This document shows, in pieces, positions 50,573-61,833 of a DNA stretch of 63,131 bases. Source of the stretch: Pseudonocardia sulfidoxydans NBRC 16205 (lineage in GTDB: Bacteria; Actinomycetota; Actinomycetes; Mycobacteriales; Pseudonocardiaceae); contig NZ_BJVJ01000035.1 in NCBI RefSeq assembly GCF_007989085.1, positions 1-63,131 of the forward strand, read 5' to 3'. The notes beneath the pieces are model-generated. The model was not told where the DNA came from. It made no database searches and saw only the letters and a list, made by a program, of their open reading frames with translations. Made by a program: the position numbers and the translations under genes. Each line of letters begins with the position of its first letter. The first letter of the stretch is position 1.

Positions 50573-50788
50573 ATGAAGCTCGGTCGGATCGGGGTCCGTC
50601 CTGCTGCCGTCGACTACGTCGATTACGTGGTCGAGGGGCCGGACGGCGACTTGCTGTGCGGCACCTTCCGTCTCGAGGGCAGCCGCACCGAGGACGAAGC
50701 ACGTACCTTCATCGCCGGTCGCCTCGGCGAGGCGCACGGCATGCGGGTGTCCTGGCGCGACGTGCACCTGCTCCAGCCCGCGTCCTGA
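50573..50788 (+). CDS. Small uncharacterised protein
   Basis: A 71-residue protein from ATG 50573: MKLGRIGVRPAAVDYVDYVV, then EGPDGDLLCGTFRLEGSRTEDEARTF and a C-terminal RVSWRDVHLLQP. Codon usage fits its neighbours. An in-frame GTG at 50543 would add 10 residues. I do not recognise a family; the composition suggests a small soluble alpha/beta protein. Confidence 0.6.
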   Translation: MKLGRIGVRPAAVDYVDYVVEGPDGDLLCGTFRLEGSRTEDEARTFIAGRLGEAHGMRVSWRDVHLLQPAS

Positions 50789-50806
50789 CCCGGCCCCGGC
50801 GGGGTC
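50787..50806. terminator. Short hairpin between convergent small-protein and gamma-lyase genes
   Basis: gaccc (50787-50791) pairs with gggtc (50802-50806) around a GC-rich loop, exactly at the end of the small gene. Weak evidence. Confidence 0.35.
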
Positions 50807-50831
50807 GTTCCCGGGCACGGTCGACGCAGCG

Positions 50832-51926
50832 TCACCCACAGGCGTCGAGGGCACCCCGCACGTCGTCGACCAGGTCGGCGGTGTCCTCGCACCCCGCCGA
50901 GAGCCGCACGAGGCCGGGCGCGACGTCGTCGCCCCAGCGCTCGCGACGGTCGGCCGAGGTCCGCAGGCCGCCGAAGCTCGTCGCCGACTCCACGAACCGC
51001 GAGGCGGCGAGGAACGTGCCGACGGCGGCGGTGTCGCGCAGGGTGAACCGCAGGACGCCGTTCCAGCGACGCATCTGCCGGGCCGCGACCTCGTGGGCGG
51101 GGTCGTCGGCCAGGCCGGGCCACCGGACGTCGCGCGCCGCGGGGTGCATGCGCAGGGCCGAGGCCAGCGCGCGGGCGTTGGCGGCCTGGCGTTCCAGGCG
51201 CAGGTCCAGCGTCCCCAGGCCGCGGTGGGCGAGCCACACCTCCATCGGTCCGGGGACGGCACCGCCGCGGGTCCGGGCGTCACGGATGCGGGCGGCGAGG
51301 CCGGCGTCGGTGGTGGTCGCGTGCCCGAGGACGACGTCGCCGTGCCCGGCGACGGCCTTGGTGTCGCTGGCCACGACGACGTCGGCACCCAGCTCCAGCG
51401 GCCGCTGCCCGAGCGGCGTCGCGGTCGTGTTGTCGACGGCCACGAGCGCCCCCGCCGCGTGCGCGCGGGCGGAGACGGCGGCGATGTCGCAGACGTCGAG
51501 ACCGGGGTTGGACGGCGTCTCCAGCACGACGAGAGCCGCACCGCCGAGGTCCGCGTCCGCCATCGCGGTGGTCGGCGCCGTGCGCACGGTCAGGCCGAGG
51601 TCCGCGGCCAGCGCCCGGGCGAGGTAGTAGCCGTCGGATGGGAGCACGACGGTCCCGTCGCGCCCGCACGTCTGGAACAGGGCGGCGATCGCCGCCATGC
51701 CCGACGCGAACAGCGTGCACTCCCCGCCCTCGAGCCCGCCGATCGCGGCCTCCAGCGCCCGCCAGGTGGGGTTGCCCGCGCGGCCGTAGAAGTCGGGGCC
51801 CTGCTCGGTGCCGGCTCCCAGCGCGAACGTCGAGGACAGCACCGGCCCGGGGTGCAGGGGCTCACCGACACCGGGCGCGGAACCCCCGCCGTGGACGCAG
51901 CGCGTCCCGTCGCCGAACGCGGTCAT
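50832..51926 (-). CDS. Cystathionine gamma-lyase/trans-sulfuration PLP enzyme
   Basis: A 364-residue protein of the Cys/Met metabolism PLP family. TRCVHGG near the start, [54 protein letters not shown] and the PLP lysine in [17 protein letters not shown] (S-x-T-K) are all typical. It splits cystathionine or a related thioether. Starts at ATG 51926 inside the gpsA stop, so co-translated. Which sulfur substrate it prefers cannot be read. Confidence 0.86.
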   Translation of the reverse strand: MTAFGDGTRCVHGGGSAPGVGEPLHPGPVLSSTFALGAGTEQGPDFYGRAGNPTWRALEAAIGGLEGGECTLFASGMAAIAALFQTCGRDGTVVLPSDGYYLARALAADLGLTVRTAPTTAMADADLGGAALVVLETPSNPGLDVCDIAAVSARAHAAGALVAVDNTTATPLGQRPLELGADVVVASDTKAVAGHGDVVLGHATTTDAGLAARIRDARTRGGAVPGPMEVWLAHRGLGTLDLRLERQAANARALASALRMHPAARDVRWPGLADDPAHEVAARQMRRWNGVLRFTLRDTAAVGTFLAASRFVESATSFGGLRTSADRRERWGDDVAPGLVRLSAGCEDTADLVDDVRGALDACG

Positions 51927-52933
51927 TCCGGCTTGGGGGCCCGCGTGATCAGCTCCTTGGCCATGGCCGGCGCGGAGAGGCCCTCGTGGCAGACGCGGCG
52001 CACGGCGTCGGCGATCGGGAGCTCGACGCCGTGGCGCGCACCGAGCTCGCAGATCGACTGGCACGACTTCACGCCCTCGGCGACCTGGCCGTGATTGGCC
52101 TCCTCGGCCTGCGCGAGGCTCTCGCCGCGGCCGAGGCGCTCGCCGAAGGTGCGGTTGCGCGACAACGGCGACGAGCAGGTGGCGACGAGGTCGCCCAGCC
52201 CGGCGAGGCCCGCGAACGTCATCGGGTCGGCACCCAGCTCGGTGCCCAGCCGCGAGATCTCGGCGAGCCCCCGGGTGATGACCGACGCCCGGCTGTTGTC
52301 CCCCAGGCCCATCCCCGCCGCGATGCCCACCGCGAGGGCGATGACGTTCTTGCCCGCCCCGCCCAGCTCGCAGCCGACGACGTCGGTGTTGGTGTAGGAG
52401 CGGAAGTAGTCGGTGGTGCAGGCGTTCTGCAGGGCGACGGCGCGGTCGTGGTCGGTGCAGGCGATGACGGTGGCCGTCGGCTCCTCACCGGCGATCTCGC
52501 GGGCCAGGTTGGGCCCGGACACGACCGCCACCTGCTCCGGCGAGACTCCCGCGACCTCGGCGACGACCTCGCTCATCCGCTTGAGCGTCCCCAGCTCGAT
52601 GCCCTTGGCGAGGCTGACGAGCGTGCGCCCCGGCGGGAGCAGCCCCGCCCAGCCGGACAGGTTGGTGCGCAACGTCTGCGACGGCACGGCGAGCACGACG
52701 ACGTCGGCGCCGTCGAGGGCGGCCGCGGCGTTGGTGGTCGCGGACAGTCGCGACGGCAGCTCGACACCGGGCAGGTAGCCGGGGTTGGCGCGCTCGGAGT
52801 TGACCGCGTCGGCGATCTCGGGGCGGCGCGCCCACAGCGTCACGTCGCGGCCGGCGTCGGCGAGGACCTTGCCGAACGCCGTCCCCCACGACCCGGCGCC
52901 CAGGACGGCGACACGCTGCACGGCGCGGCTCAC
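51923..52933 (-). CDS. gpsA: Glycerol-3-phosphate dehydrogenase [NAD(P)+]
   Basis: A 336-residue enzyme. [21 protein letters not shown] is the dinucleotide fold, [15 protein letters not shown] and [10 protein letters not shown] follow, and [26 protein letters not shown] contains the catalytic Lys of the family; [20 protein letters not shown] is the second signature. It reduces dihydroxyacetone phosphate to glycerol-3-phosphate for lipids. Starts at GTG 52933, overlapping the acyltransferase stop. Confidence 0.95.
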   Translation of the reverse strand: MSRAVQRVAVLGAGSWGTAFGKVLADAGRDVTLWARRPEIADAVNSERANPGYLPGVELPSRLSATTNAAAALDGADVVVLAVPSQTLRTNLSGWAGLLPPGRTLVSLAKGIELGTLKRMSEVVAEVAGVSPEQVAVVSGPNLAREIAGEEPTATVIACTDHDRAVALQNACTTDYFRSYTNTDVVGCELGGAGKNVIALAVGIAAGMGLGDNSRASVITRGLAEISRLGTELGADPMTFAGLAGLGDLVATCSSPLSRNRTFGERLGRGESLAQAEEANHGQVAEGVKSCQSICELGARHGVELPIADAVRRVCHEGLSAPAMAKELITRAPKPE

Positions 52934-53643
52934 GCGGTCCCGCCCTTGCGGAAGAAGGCGGCGGGGGCGGGCTCGCCCCGGACCTCGGCCAGCAGGTCGC
53001 GTACACGGACCATGAGCAGGTCGGTCACCTCGCGCAGCAGGGCGGCGTCGACAGGGCGGCCGCGGTACTCGGACAGGTCCACCGGGTCACCGGCACGCAC
53101 GACGATGTCGCGGCGCGGCAGCGGCCGGAACTTCTTGCGGTAGTGGTCGTAGACCTCGCGGGTCCCCCAGTGCACCACCGGGATCACCGGCACGTCGGCA
53201 CCGAGGGCGAGCCGGGCCACCCCCGTGCGCGCGTGCATGGGCCAGCCGGCGGGGTCGCGGCTGATCGTGCCCTCCGGGTAGATGACGACGATCTTGCCCT
53301 CCCGCAACGCCTTCTCGCCCTCGCGCAGGCTGTTCTGCGCGTCGACGGACTCGCGGTAGACGGGGATCTGCCCGGACGAGACCAGCACCCGTCCGAACAC
53401 GGGGATCTTCCACAGGCTGGCCTTGGCCAGGAACCGCGGGATCCGCCGCGACGTGTGCACCCACAGCGCGGTGTGCACGGGGTCGAGGTAGGAGATGTGG
53501 TTGGCGACGACGAGCGCGCCCCCCGTGCCCGGCGTCGGCAGCCGGTCCCGGCCCTCGTAGCGGCACCGCCCGGTCAGGAACGCGATCGGGTAGAAGAACA
53601 CCGCCGCGAACCCGACCCAGAAGCCGCCCTTCTCACGCCTCAC
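52930..53643 (-). CDS. 1-acyl-sn-glycerol-3-phosphate acyltransferase (PlsC family)
   Basis: A 237-residue protein from GTG 53643, with gggagggcgcgg upstream. One membrane helix near 7-28, then [17 protein letters not shown] (the NHxxxxD catalytic motif in a slightly altered NHISYLD form), [15 protein letters not shown] and [11 protein letters not shown]. It transfers a second acyl chain in phospholipid synthesis, producing phosphatidate. Being next to gpsA is consistent. Confidence 0.9.
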   Translation of the reverse strand: MRREKGGFWVGFAAVFFYPIAFLTGRCRYEGRDRLPTPGTGGALVVANHISYLDPVHTALWVHTSRRIPRFLAKASLWKIPVFGRVLVSSGQIPVYRESVDAQNSLREGEKALREGKIVVIYPEGTISRDPAGWPMHARTGVARLALGADVPVIPVVHWGTREVYDHYRKKFRPLPRRDIVVRAGDPVDLSEYRGRPVDAALLREVTDLLMVRVRDLLAEVRGEPAPAAFFRKGGTA

Positions 53644-53813
53644 CCGCGCCCTCCCGTCCGTGATCTCGCCGTGAGTCTCCCGGGACGGGCCCCGCGGGTC
53701 CACCCACGGGGGTCCTCCGATGGTGGCGGCGGCGCGGATCCGGACGTCACGGCCGCGTCGCGTGTCGTGACGGTGGCTGCTCGGCGGCGGTGCCGGTGAT
53801 GCACGATGGGGGC

Positions 53814-54539
53814 GTGCCGCCGCCCGCCGCCGCCCCCGTCGACATCGTCGTCCCGGTGAAGTCGCTCCGCGCGGCCAAGTCCCGCCTGCGCGGCGCCGCC
53901 GACGCCGGGGTGGGTGATCCTGACGCCCACTCCCGGCTGGCGCTGGCCCTCGTCCTCGACACGCTGACCGCGGCCCGGCTCGCGCGGGTGCGCACCCTGC
54001 TCGTCGTGACGGCGGACCCGGACGTCGAGAAGGCCATCGACGACGCGCTGCGGCAGGCCCGCGTGCCGGGTCGGTCCCCGGCCGATCGTGTCGCCGAGAT
54101 CGACGTCGTCGCCGAGGGAGGGCTGCCCGGGCTCAACGCGGCGCTCGCGCACGGGGCGGGTCTGCTGCGGGCCCGCGACCCGCACGGGATCGTCGGCGCG
54201 CTCCAGTCCGACCTGCCCGCGCTGCGCCCCGGCGAGCTCGACACCGCCCTCACCGCGGCGACCGCGCTGTTCGCCGGGGGGGCCGCGCGCGCGTTCTGCA
54301 CCGACACGCCCGGCGACGGGACGTCGTTGCTGCTGTCGGCCCCCGGCGTCGCGCTCGACCCGATGTTCGGGGCCGGTTCGGCCGCGCGCCACGCCGGGTC
54401 GGGCGCCGTCCCCGTCGAGGGGTCGCTGCCCGGGCTGCGCCGCGACGTCGACACCGCCGACGACCTTCGCCACGCCGTCGCGCTCGGCGTGGGCACGCAC
54501 ACGACGTCGGCGCTGGCCGTGGTCGCCCGTGGCGCCTGA
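53814..54539 (+). CDS. cofC: 2-phospho-L-lactate (phosphoenolpyruvate) guanylyltransferase, F420 biosynthesis
   Basis: A 241-residue nucleotidyltransferase. [17 protein letters not shown] is the N-terminal substrate/nucleotide site, [14 protein letters not shown] carries the metal-binding SDLP, and [19 protein letters not shown]...[20 protein letters not shown] is a strong match to mycobacterial FbiD/CofC. It activates phosphoenolpyruvate or phospholactate with GTP for coenzyme F420. Three in-frame starts exist (53790 GTG, 53799 ATG, 53814 GTG); 53814 lies closest to the fold and after a G-run. Divergent from plsC. Confidence 0.9.
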   Translation: MPPPAAAPVDIVVPVKSLRAAKSRLRGAADAGVGDPDAHSRLALALVLDTLTAARLARVRTLLVVTADPDVEKAIDDALRQARVPGRSPADRVAEIDVVAEGGLPGLNAALAHGAGLLRARDPHGIVGALQSDLPALRPGELDTALTAATALFAGGAARAFCTDTPGDGTSLLLSAPGVALDPMFGAGSAARHAGSGAVPVEGSLPGLRRDVDTADDLRHAVALGVGTHTTSALAVVARGA

Positions 54540-54679
54540 TCGTTCGGGCAGGTGCGCCCCGACCTCGTTGCGGCACAACGATCCGTGACGGTGGCGTCGT
54601 CGTCGCGTCGCCCAGAGTTCACTCGGATGCCACCTGCCTCCGCGCTTCGTCCCGCACGGTTTGCGGAAGAATCCCGACT

Positions 54680-57145
54680 GTGAGTGACGACGCGCGGAAC
54701 CCGGACCAGGACGAGCCCGGACAGTCGGCCGACGAGGCCGGCACCTCCGCGCGCGCCCGTCGTACCGGCCGGCGCGCGCCGCGCCCGTCGAGCAGACGGG
54801 TCTCCGCCACCGCGAGCCGTTCCGACACCGCCCAGCCGGCCGCGCCGCGCACCCGCGGCACCGTGCGGCGCGCCGCGGCCGCCACCGCGACGACGTCGTC
54901 GACACGCACCGCGGCCCCGCAGCCCGACGCCACCCCCGCAGCTCCTCCGCAGGCCGCGTCGACCACCGCGACGACCCCGACGAGTGTCCCCGCGGCCGGC
55001 GCCGCGCCGATCGGGCCGCCCGCCCCGACAACGGCCCCGGCCGCGTCGGCGGCGCCCCCGCTGCCCGACGACCGCTACCTCAACCGCGAGCTCTCCTGGC
55101 TCGACTTCAACGCGCGCGTCCTGGCGCTGGCCGAGGACCCCAGCCAGCCACTGCTCGAACGGGCCAAGTTCCTGGCGATCTTCGCGTCGAACCTCGACGA
55201 GTTCTACATGGTCCGCGTCGCCGGGCTGAAACGTCGCGACGAGACGGGGCTGGCCGTGCGCAGCGCCGACGGGCTCACCCCGCGCGAGCAGCTGGCCCGC
55301 ATCACCGCCCGCAGCCAGGTCCTCTCCGACGCGCACGCCCGTGTCTTCCTCGAGGAGGTGCGGCCCGAGCTGGCCGAGCACGGCGTGCACATCCGACGCT
55401 GGACCGACCTGTCCGACGACCAGCGCGAGCGCCTGTCGAACTACTTCACCGACCAGGTCTTCCCCGTTCTCACCCCGCTCGCGGTCGACCCGGCGCACCC
55501 CTTCCCCTACATCTCGGGGCTCTCGCTCAACCTCGCCGTCACCGTCCGCGACCCCGAGGGCCGCACCGAGCGGTTCGCGCGCGTCAAGGTCCCCAACAAC
55601 GTGCCGCGGCTCGTCCGCGTCGCCGACGACGACGGCGTCGACGAGCGGGGCGTCACGTTCCTGCCCATCGAGGACCTCATCGCCGCCCACCTCGGCAAGC
55701 TGTTCACCGGCATGGACGTCGCCGAGGTGCACGCCTTCCGCGTCACCCGCAACGCCGACCTCGAGGTCGAGGAGGACCGCGACGAGGACCTGCTGCAGGC
55801 CCTCGAACGCGAGCTGGCCCGTCGCCGGTTCGGTCCGCCCGTGCGGCTCGAGGTCGTCGACACCATGAGCGAGCACGTGCTGGAGCTGCTGCTGCGCGAG
55901 CTCGACGTCGACCCCGGCGACGTCGTCACCGTCCCCGGCCTGCTCGACCTGACGTGCCTGTGGGAGGTCTACGGCGTCGACCGGCCCGACCTCAAGGACG
56001 AGCCGTTCCGCCCCGCCACCCACCCGGCCTTCGCCGACCGCGAGACCCCCCGCAGCATCTTCTCCACCCTCCGCGAGGGCGACGTGCTCGTGCACCACCC
56101 CTACGACTCGTTCTCCACGAGCGTGCAACGCTTCATCGAGCAGGCCGCGGCCGACCCGAACGTCCTCGCGATCAAGCAGACGCTCTACCGCACCTCCGGC
56201 GACTCGCCCATCGTCGACGCCCTCGTCGACGCCGCCGCGGCCGGCAAGCAGGTCGTCGCGCTCGTCGAGATCAAGGCGCGCTTCGACGAGCAGGCCAACA
56301 TCCGCTGGGCGCGCGAGCTGGAGAAGGCGGGCGTGCACGTCGTCTACGGGCTCGTCGGCCTCAAGACGCACTGCAAGACGTCGCTGGTCGTGCGCCAGGA
56401 GGGCAGCCAGATCCGGCGCTACTGCCACATCGGCACCGGCAACTACCACCCGAAGACGGCCCGGCTCTACGAGGACATCGGCGTGCTCACCGCCGACCCG
56501 ACGATCGGCGCCGACCTCACCGACCTGTTCAACACCCTCACCGGCTACTCCCGCCAGACGTCCTACCGCAGCCTGCTCGTCGCCCCCTACGGCGTGCGGC
56601 GCGGCATCGTGCGGCGCATCGAGGACGAGATCGAGGCCTTCCGCGAGGGCGACACCGGCGCCTGCGTCCGCATCAAGGTGAACTCGCTCGTCGACGAGCA
56701 GGTCATCGACGCCCTCTACCGCGCCTCACAGGCAGGGGTGCCCGTCGACGTCGTCGTCCGCGGCATCTGCGCCATCCGCCCCGGGCGCGAGGGCATGTCG
56801 GAGAACATCCGGGTCCGCTCGATCCTCGGCCGCTTCCTCGAACACTCCCGGATCTTCCACTTCGGAGCCGCCGACGAGTACTGGATCGGCAGCGCCGACA
56901 TGATGCACCGCAACCTCGACCGTCGCGTCGAGGTGCTGCTGCGGGTGGCCGACCCGCGGCTCGCGGGCCAGCTCGGCGACCTGTTCGACTCCTGCCTCGA
57001 CCCGGCCACCCGCTGCTGGACGCTGCAGGCCGACGGCAGCTGGGAACCCTCGCCGCCACCCGGTTCCGACATCGACCGGGTGCGCGACCACCAGGCGGAG
57101 ATGATGGCCCTGCACGCCGCGGCCGCGATCGTCGAGGCCGAGTGA
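54680..57145 (+). CDS. ppk1: Polyphosphate kinase 1
   Basis: An 821-residue enzyme. The first 125 or so residues are a disordered Ala/Pro/Thr/Arg extension, then [23 protein letters not shown] starts the conserved part. The catalytic histidine is in [19 protein letters not shown] and the second active-site segment reads [27 protein letters not shown] and [14 protein letters not shown] are other typical segments. It makes polyphosphate from ATP. Its stop overlaps the mutT1 start (GTGA). Confidence 0.95.
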   Translation: MSDDARNPDQDEPGQSADEAGTSARARRTGRRAPRPSSRRVSATASRSDTAQPAAPRTRGTVRRAAAATATTSSTRTAAPQPDATPAAPPQAASTTATTPTSVPAAGAAPIGPPAPTTAPAASAAPPLPDDRYLNRELSWLDFNARVLALAEDPSQPLLERAKFLAIFASNLDEFYMVRVAGLKRRDETGLAVRSADGLTPREQLARITARSQVLSDAHARVFLEEVRPELAEHGVHIRRWTDLSDDQRERLSNYFTDQVFPVLTPLAVDPAHPFPYISGLSLNLAVTVRDPEGRTERFARVKVPNNVPRLVRVADDDGVDERGVTFLPIEDLIAAHLGKLFTGMDVAEVHAFRVTRNADLEVEEDRDEDLLQALERELARRRFGPPVRLEVVDTMSEHVLELLLRELDVDPGDVVTVPGLLDLTCLWEVYGVDRPDLKDEPFRPATHPAFADRETPRSIFSTLREGDVLVHHPYDSFSTSVQRFIEQAAADPNVLAIKQTLYRTSGDSPIVDALVDAAAAGKQVVALVEIKARFDEQANIRWARELEKAGVHVVYGLVGLKTHCKTSLVVRQEGSQIRRYCHIGTGNYHPKTARLYEDIGVLTADPTIGADLTDLFNTLTGYSRQTSYRSLLVAPYGVRRGIVRRIEDEIEAFREGDTGACVRIKVNSLVDEQVIDALYRASQAGVPVDVVVRGICAIRPGREGMSENIRVRSILGRFLEHSRIFHFGAADEYWIGSADMMHRNLDRRVEVLLRVADPRLAGQLGDLFDSCLDPATRCWTLQADGSWEPSPPPGSDIDRVRDHQAEMMALHAAAAIVEAE

Positions 57146-58071
57146 CCCACGGCGACCTCGCCCGGACCCTCGGGGTCGACGTGCTCGCCGCCGGCGCCGT
57201 GCTGTGGCGCGCGGGCACGACCGGCCCGGAGGTCGGCCTCGTGCACCGCCCCCGCTACGACGACTGGTCGCTGCCCAAGGGCAAGCTCGACCGCGGCGAG
57301 CACCTCGCCACCGCGGCCGTCCGGGAGGTCGTCGAGGAGACCGGGCACCACATCCGCATCGGCCGCCGCCTGGGCGACACCCGCTACGACGTCGAGGACG
57401 GCGCGAAACTCGTCCGCTACTGGGCGGGCGAGTCCCTCGGGGGTGCGTTCGAACCCAACGACGAGACCGACGAGCTGCGGTTCCTCACCCCCGCCGACGC
57501 CTGCGGCCTGCTCACCTACGCCCACGACCGGACCGTGCTGCGCCGGTTCGCGGCGCACCCGCCACCCGTGTCGACGCTCGTCCTCGTCCGCCACGCCAAG
57601 GCCGGCAGCCGCGACGGCTGGAACGGCGACGACGTGGCGCGCCCCCTGTCGGCCACCGGGCGCGCCCAGGTCGCGCGGCTCACCCCGTTCCTGCGGCTGT
57701 TCGGGGCCGACCGCATCGCCTCGGCACCGCCCGTGCGCTGCCGCGCGACCGTCTCCGACCTGGCCGCCGCCGCCGGGCTGCCCGTCACCGACGAACCCGC
57801 GCTGGGCGAGATCACGCGCGCCGACGACCCGACCGCCGCGACCGCGCGGACCCGCGAGATCGTGGCACAGCCGGGCGTGACGGTGCTGTGCAGCCAGGGC
57901 GGCGTCATCCCCGACGTCGTCGACGCCCTGACCGCGGGCACGCCGCTGGCCGACCGGGTGCGCCCCGGCGGTGCGGCGATCCCCGCGCGCAAGGCGAGCA
58001 CGTGGGTGATCGGGTTCGGCGCCGACCTCACCCCCCGGTTCGCCGACTACTACCGCGAACCGGCGGGCTGA
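57142..58071 (+). CDS. mutT1: MutT1-type protein: Nudix hydrolase fused to a histidine phosphatase
   Basis: A 309-residue two-domain protein from GTG 57142. The Nudix box [20 protein letters not shown] is complete (GX5EX7REUXEEXGU, about residues 48-70). The second domain opens with [12 protein letters not shown], the RHG phosphatase motif with its catalytic histidine, and ends with a conserved Arg/His-containing pattern. Mycobacterial MutT1 has this layout and cleans up oxidised nucleotides (8-oxo-dGTP, diadenosine polyphosphates). Position after ppk1 matches mycobacteria. Confidence 0.92.
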   Translation: MTHGDLARTLGVDVLAAGAVLWRAGTTGPEVGLVHRPRYDDWSLPKGKLDRGEHLATAAVREVVEETGHHIRIGRRLGDTRYDVEDGAKLVRYWAGESLGGAFEPNDETDELRFLTPADACGLLTYAHDRTVLRRFAAHPPPVSTLVLVRHAKAGSRDGWNGDDVARPLSATGRAQVARLTPFLRLFGADRIASAPPVRCRATVSDLAAAAGLPVTDEPALGEITRADDPTAATARTREIVAQPGVTVLCSQGGVIPDVVDALTAGTPLADRVRPGGAAIPARKASTWVIGFGADLTPRFADYYREPAG

Positions 58072-58074
58072 GAG

Positions 58075-58656
58075 CTACTTCTTGGCCTTGGCCTTCTTGG
58101 CCTTGGCAGCGACGGCGGGCTTCTCCGCCTTCGCCGCCGCCGCCTTCGGGGCCGCCGCCTTCGGGGCCGCCGCCTTCGGGGCCGCCTTGGTCGCGGCCGC
58201 CGCCTTCGGCTTCGCCGCCGTCCTCGGAGCCGCCTTGGCCGACTTCGGCTCCGGCTTCTCCGCGAACGACGTCGATGCCTTGGCCCGGCTGCGGGTCGCC
58301 CTGGCGGGGGCGGCCGGAGCCGACGCCGCGGCACCGCGCGGGCGACGGGCCGGGGCCGGCTTGGCGGTCTCGGCCGCCGCGCCGTTGCCCGACACCGTCG
58401 CCTTGAAGGCGATGCCCGGCCGGAAGGCCGGGACCACCGTCGGCGGGACGGCGACCGTGTCACCGGTGCGCGGGTTGCGGGCGACGCGCGCTGCCCGGGC
58501 TCGCGCCTCGAAGACGCCGAACCCGGTGAGCGACACCGAGCCACCCGAGCCGACCGTGTCCACGATGATCGAGAGCACTCCGTCGACCGCGGATGCCGCG
58601 GTGCGCCGGTCGCCGAGCCGCGCCGCGAGCGCGTCCACGAGCTGCGTCTTGTTCAT
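58075..58656 (-). CDS. hupB: HU-like nucleoid protein with Lys/Ala/Pro-rich tail (HupB type)
   Basis: A 193-residue protein. The N-terminal 90 residues are the HU fold: [41 protein letters not shown] and [11 protein letters not shown]. The remainder is a Lys/Ala/Pro tail with PKAAA repeats, as in mycobacterial HupB, which binds DNA and iron-related promoters. It starts at ATG 58656; an upstream 12-codon extension is unlikely. Convergent with mutT1, with only 3 bp between the stops. Confidence 0.93.
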   Translation of the reverse strand: MNKTQLVDALAARLGDRRTAASAVDGVLSIIVDTVGSGGSVSLTGFGVFEARARAARVARNPRTGDTVAVPPTVVPAFRPGIAFKATVSGNGAAAETAKPAPARRPRGAAASAPAAPARATRSRAKASTSFAEKPEPKSAKAAPRTAAKPKAAAATKAAPKAAAPKAAAPKAAAAKAEKPAVAAKAKKAKAKK

Positions 58657-58791
58657 GACTGCGCACGGTAGAGTGTTGTCGCAGCTCACACCAGGGATCG
58701 GCCCAAGAAAAACCCTTGTCGTGCAACAACAGTCCCGGTTCGTGGACTGTGCCGCACCATCTCCGGGTGATCTCCGGGGGTCTTGACGGCC

Positions 58792-59388
58792 TCAGCCGGC
58801 CGGTGTCGTGACCGGCAACCACGCCGGGCGCGACGCCTCGAACGTCGTGATGTCGCCCTCGTGGCGCAGGGTCAGACCGATGTCGTCCAAGCCCTCCAGC
58901 AGCCGCCAGCGGGTGTAGTCGTCGATCTGGAACGCGAACGTCAGGTCCTTGGCCTGCACCGTACGTTCCTGCAGGTCAACGGTCACTTCCGTGCCCGGCT
59001 CGTTCTCCAGCAGCTTCCACAGCAGCTCGACGTCGTGCTGCTCGCACTGCGCCGCGACGAGCCCGCCCTTGGCCGAGTTGCCACGGAAGATGTCGCCGAA
59101 GCGCGCCGAGATCACGACCCGGAAGCCGTAGTCCATCAACGCCCACACCGCGTGCTCACGCGAGCTGCCGGTCCCGAAGTCCGGACCGGCGACCAGCACC
59201 GACCCCTTCGAGAACGGCTCGGTGTTGAGGATGAAGTCCGGGTGCTGACGCCACGCCGCGAACAGCCCGTCGTCGAACCCCGTGCGCGTCACGCGCTTGA
59301 GGTAGACCGCCGGGATGATCTGGTCGGTGTCCACGTTGGACCGGCGCAGCGGAACGCCGATCCCGGTGTGTGTGCTGAACGCGTCCAT
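58792..59388 (-). CDS. leuD: 3-isopropylmalate dehydratase small subunit
   Basis: A 198-residue protein. [21 protein letters not shown] and [14 protein letters not shown] are the small-subunit signatures. With LeuC it isomerises 2-isopropylmalate to 3-isopropylmalate in leucine synthesis. Starts at ATG 59388 overlapping the leuC stop by one base. Confidence 0.95.
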   Translation of the reverse strand: MDAFSTHTGIGVPLRRSNVDTDQIIPAVYLKRVTRTGFDDGLFAAWRQHPDFILNTEPFSKGSVLVAGPDFGTGSSREHAVWALMDYGFRVVISARFGDIFRGNSAKGGLVAAQCEQHDVELLWKLLENEPGTEVTVDLQERTVQAKDLTFAFQIDDYTRWRLLEGLDDIGLTLRHEGDITTFEASRPAWLPVTTPAG

Positions 59389-60806
59389 CAGTCCAGGTCC
59401 TCCGGCGACGACAGGGTCCCGCGCACGGCCGTGGCGGCGGCCACGAGCGGCGAGACGAGGTGGGTGCGGCCGCCCTTGCCCTGGCGGCCCTCGAAGTTGC
59501 GGTTCGACGTCGACGCGCTGCGCTCCCCCGGCTCCAGCTGGTCGGGGTTCATGCCCAGGCACATCGAACAGCCGGCCGAGCGCCACTCGGCGCCCGCGGC
59601 GGTGAAGACCTTGTCCAGACCCTCGTCCTCGGCCTGGAAACGCACGCGCATCGAGCCCGGGACGACCAGCATCCGCACGCCCTTCGCCAGCGTCCGACCG
59701 TCGAGCACCGACGCCGCGGCCCGCAGGTCCTCGATGCGCCCGTTGGTGCAGGAGCCGACGAACACCGTGTCGACGCGGACGTCGCGCAGCGGCATCCCCG
59801 CCTCGAGTCCCATGTAGTCGATCGCGCGCTCGGCCGCGACGCGCTCGTTCTCGTCGACGATCGCGGCCGGGTCGGGCACGTTCTCACCCAGCGGCAGGCC
59901 CTGCCCCGGGTTGGTGCCCCACGTGACGAACGGCGTCAGCGCGTCACCGTCGATGTCGACCTCCGCGTCGAAGGTCGCGCCCTCGTCGGTGCGCAACGTC
60001 GCCCAGTCGGCCAGCGCCGCGTCCCACGCCTCGCCCTTCGGCGCATGGTCGCGGCCGTCGATGAAGTCGTAGGTGACCTGGTCGGGCGCGATCATGCCGG
60101 CGCGCGCACCGGCCTCGATCGACATGTTGCAGATCGTCATCCGGGCCTCCATCGAGAGGTTCTCGATGACGTTGCCCCGGTACTCCAGGACGTAGCCCTG
60201 CCCGCCGCCGGTGCCGATCCTCGCGATGATCGCGAGCACGACGTCCTTGCTCGTGACGCCGGGACGCAGCGTGCCGTCGGCGGAGTTCACGTTGATCGCC
60301 ATGGTCTTGAACGGCTTGAGCGGCAACGTCTGCGTGGCCAGGACGTGCTCGACCTCGGACGTGCCGATGCCGAACGCCATCGCGCCGAACGCCCCGTGCG
60401 TCGAGGTGTGACTGTCGCCGCAGACGACCGTCATCCCCGGCTGGGTGAGCCCCAGCTGCGGGCCGATGATGTGGACGATGCCCTGCTCGGCGTGGTTCAT
60501 CGGGTACAGGTCGACGCCGAACTCCGCGCAGTTGCGCCGCAGCGTCTCGACCTGGGTCCGCGACACCGGGTCGGCGATGGGGAGCTCGACGTCCTTCGTC
60601 GGGACGTTGTGGTCCTCGGTCGCGATCGTGAGGTCCGGACGACGCACCGGGCGACCCGCGAGCCGGAGGCCGTCGAACGCCTGCGGGCTGGTGACCTCGT
60701 GCACGAGGTGCAGGTCGATGTAGAGGAGATCGGGCTCCTGCCCCTCCCCCTTGCGGACCACGTGCCGGTCCCAGACCTTCTCGGCCAGCGTGCGCGCCTT
60801 CGTCAC
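59388..60806 (-). CDS. leuC: 3-isopropylmalate dehydratase large subunit
   Basis: A 472-residue aconitase-fold protein. [45 protein letters not shown] and [12 protein letters not shown] provide the three cysteines of the 4Fe-4S cluster. The start is GTG or ATG at 60806 next to the divergent IclR regulator. In mycobacteria a regulator of this family faces leuC in the same way. Confidence 0.96.
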   Translation of the reverse strand: MTKARTLAEKVWDRHVVRKGEGQEPDLLYIDLHLVHEVTSPQAFDGLRLAGRPVRRPDLTIATEDHNVPTKDVELPIADPVSRTQVETLRRNCAEFGVDLYPMNHAEQGIVHIIGPQLGLTQPGMTVVCGDSHTSTHGAFGAMAFGIGTSEVEHVLATQTLPLKPFKTMAINVNSADGTLRPGVTSKDVVLAIIARIGTGGGQGYVLEYRGNVIENLSMEARMTICNMSIEAGARAGMIAPDQVTYDFIDGRDHAPKGEAWDAALADWATLRTDEGATFDAEVDIDGDALTPFVTWGTNPGQGLPLGENVPDPAAIVDENERVAAERAIDYMGLEAGMPLRDVRVDTVFVGSCTNGRIEDLRAAASVLDGRTLAKGVRMLVVPGSMRVRFQAEDEGLDKVFTAAGAEWRSAGCSMCLGMNPDQLEPGERSASTSNRNFEGRQGKGGRTHLVSPLVAAATAVRGTLSSPEDLD

Positions 60807-60889
60807 GGCGCCGCCTCCTCGCGTTTTCGCCTCATTGTGGTGGTGGATCGACCTAGACCTCCCAGATGTTGGGAAGCTAGTATCGAGGC
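60807..60889. promoter_or_regulatory. leuC/IclR divergent promoter region with inverted repeats
   Basis: An 83-bp gap with the short inverted repeat tccca-gatgt-tggga (60860-60874), framed by ctag sites at 60853-60856 and 60877-60880. It is a good candidate operator for the IclR regulator encoded next to it, controlling leuCD and itself. Confidence 0.6.
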
Positions 60890-61591
60890 GTGAGACAGTC
60901 TAGCGGGATCGGCGTGCTCGACAAGGCAGTGGGCGTACTTCGCGCCGCGGCCACCGAACCGTGCGGCCTCACCGAGCTCTGCGAACGCACCGGCCTGCCC
61001 CGCGCCACCGCCCACCGCCTCGCCGTCGGACTCGAGGTACACGGCCTGCTCCACCGCGGTGCCGACGGCCGCTGGCGGCCCGGCCCCACCCTCGCCGAGC
61101 TCTCCAGCGGCCACAGCGACCCCCTCCTCGACGCCGCCGCCGCCGTCCTCCCCCGGCTGCGCGACATCACCGGCGAGAGCGTCCAGCTCTACCGCCGCGA
61201 CGGCACCCACCGCATCTGCATCGCCACCGCCGAACCCGTCAGCGGGCTGCGCGACACCGTCCCCGTCGGCACCCGGCTGCCCATGACCGCCGGCTCCGGC
61301 GCCAAGGTCCTCGCCGCCTGGGCCGACCCCGCCACCCAGCGCGCCGTCCTCCACGACGCCACCTTCACCGAACGCGTCCTCCTCGACGTCCGCCGCCGCG
61401 GCTGGGCCCAGTCCGTCGCCGAACGCGAAGCCGGCGTCTCCAGCGTCTCCGCGCCCGTGCGCGACGGCACCGGCAAGGTCGTCGCCGCCGTCTCCGTCTC
61501 CGGCCCCGTCGACCGCATCGGCCGCCGCCCCGGCGTCCGCTGGGCCGCCGACCTCCTCGCCGCCGCCGAAGCACTCCAGCACCGGCTCTGA
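60890..61591 (+). CDS. IclR-family transcriptional regulator of leucine genes (NdnR/LeuR-like)
   Basis: A 233-residue regulator. [38 protein letters not shown] is the winged helix-turn-helix, the C-terminal IclR effector domain runs from about 75 to 230 with [22 protein letters not shown] as a signature. The homologue in mycobacteria and corynebacteria represses leuCD and related genes (family knowledge). Starts at GTG 60890 near a divergent operator-like palindrome. Confidence 0.92.
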   Translation: MRQSSGIGVLDKAVGVLRAAATEPCGLTELCERTGLPRATAHRLAVGLEVHGLLHRGADGRWRPGPTLAELSSGHSDPLLDAAAAVLPRLRDITGESVQLYRRDGTHRICIATAEPVSGLRDTVPVGTRLPMTAGSGAKVLAAWADPATQRAVLHDATFTERVLLDVRRRGWAQSVAEREAGVSSVSAPVRDGTGKVVAAVSVSGPVDRIGRRPGVRWAADLLAAAEALQHRL

Positions 61592-61833
61592 ACCCGCGCA
61601 CCCCCGTGTTCCGATTCGGCCACGGCCGCCACGTCCCGGGCTCCCGCAGCGCCGCCCGCTGACATCCTTCCGGGGCGACCGCGCACCGCGGACCGACCCG
61701 GGGACGCCGCTCGTCACCCTGGTCGGCGACCGGTTGCCGAATACCGCGCATCGTGACGCTAACGTGACGTCGATTCGGCTCGATGGACACGGAGAGTCGC
61801 ATTGGTCGGGGAACCTCAAGAAGACGGGTGACA
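61592..61833. promoter_or_regulatory. Intergenic region before the Hsp70-like gene
   Basis: A 242-bp gap. It contains gcttcggcc-like GC-rich sequence and, closer to the gene, the repeated gtgacg elements (61751-61767) in an AT-richer zone. caagaagacgggtgaca precedes ATG 61834 as a weak ribosome binding site. No gene seen. Confidence 0.4.

Noticed and set aside
50386..50574. 62-codon minus-strand frame upstream of the HNH gene
   Set aside because: No ribosome binding site, no recognisable features, overlaps the likely promoter region.
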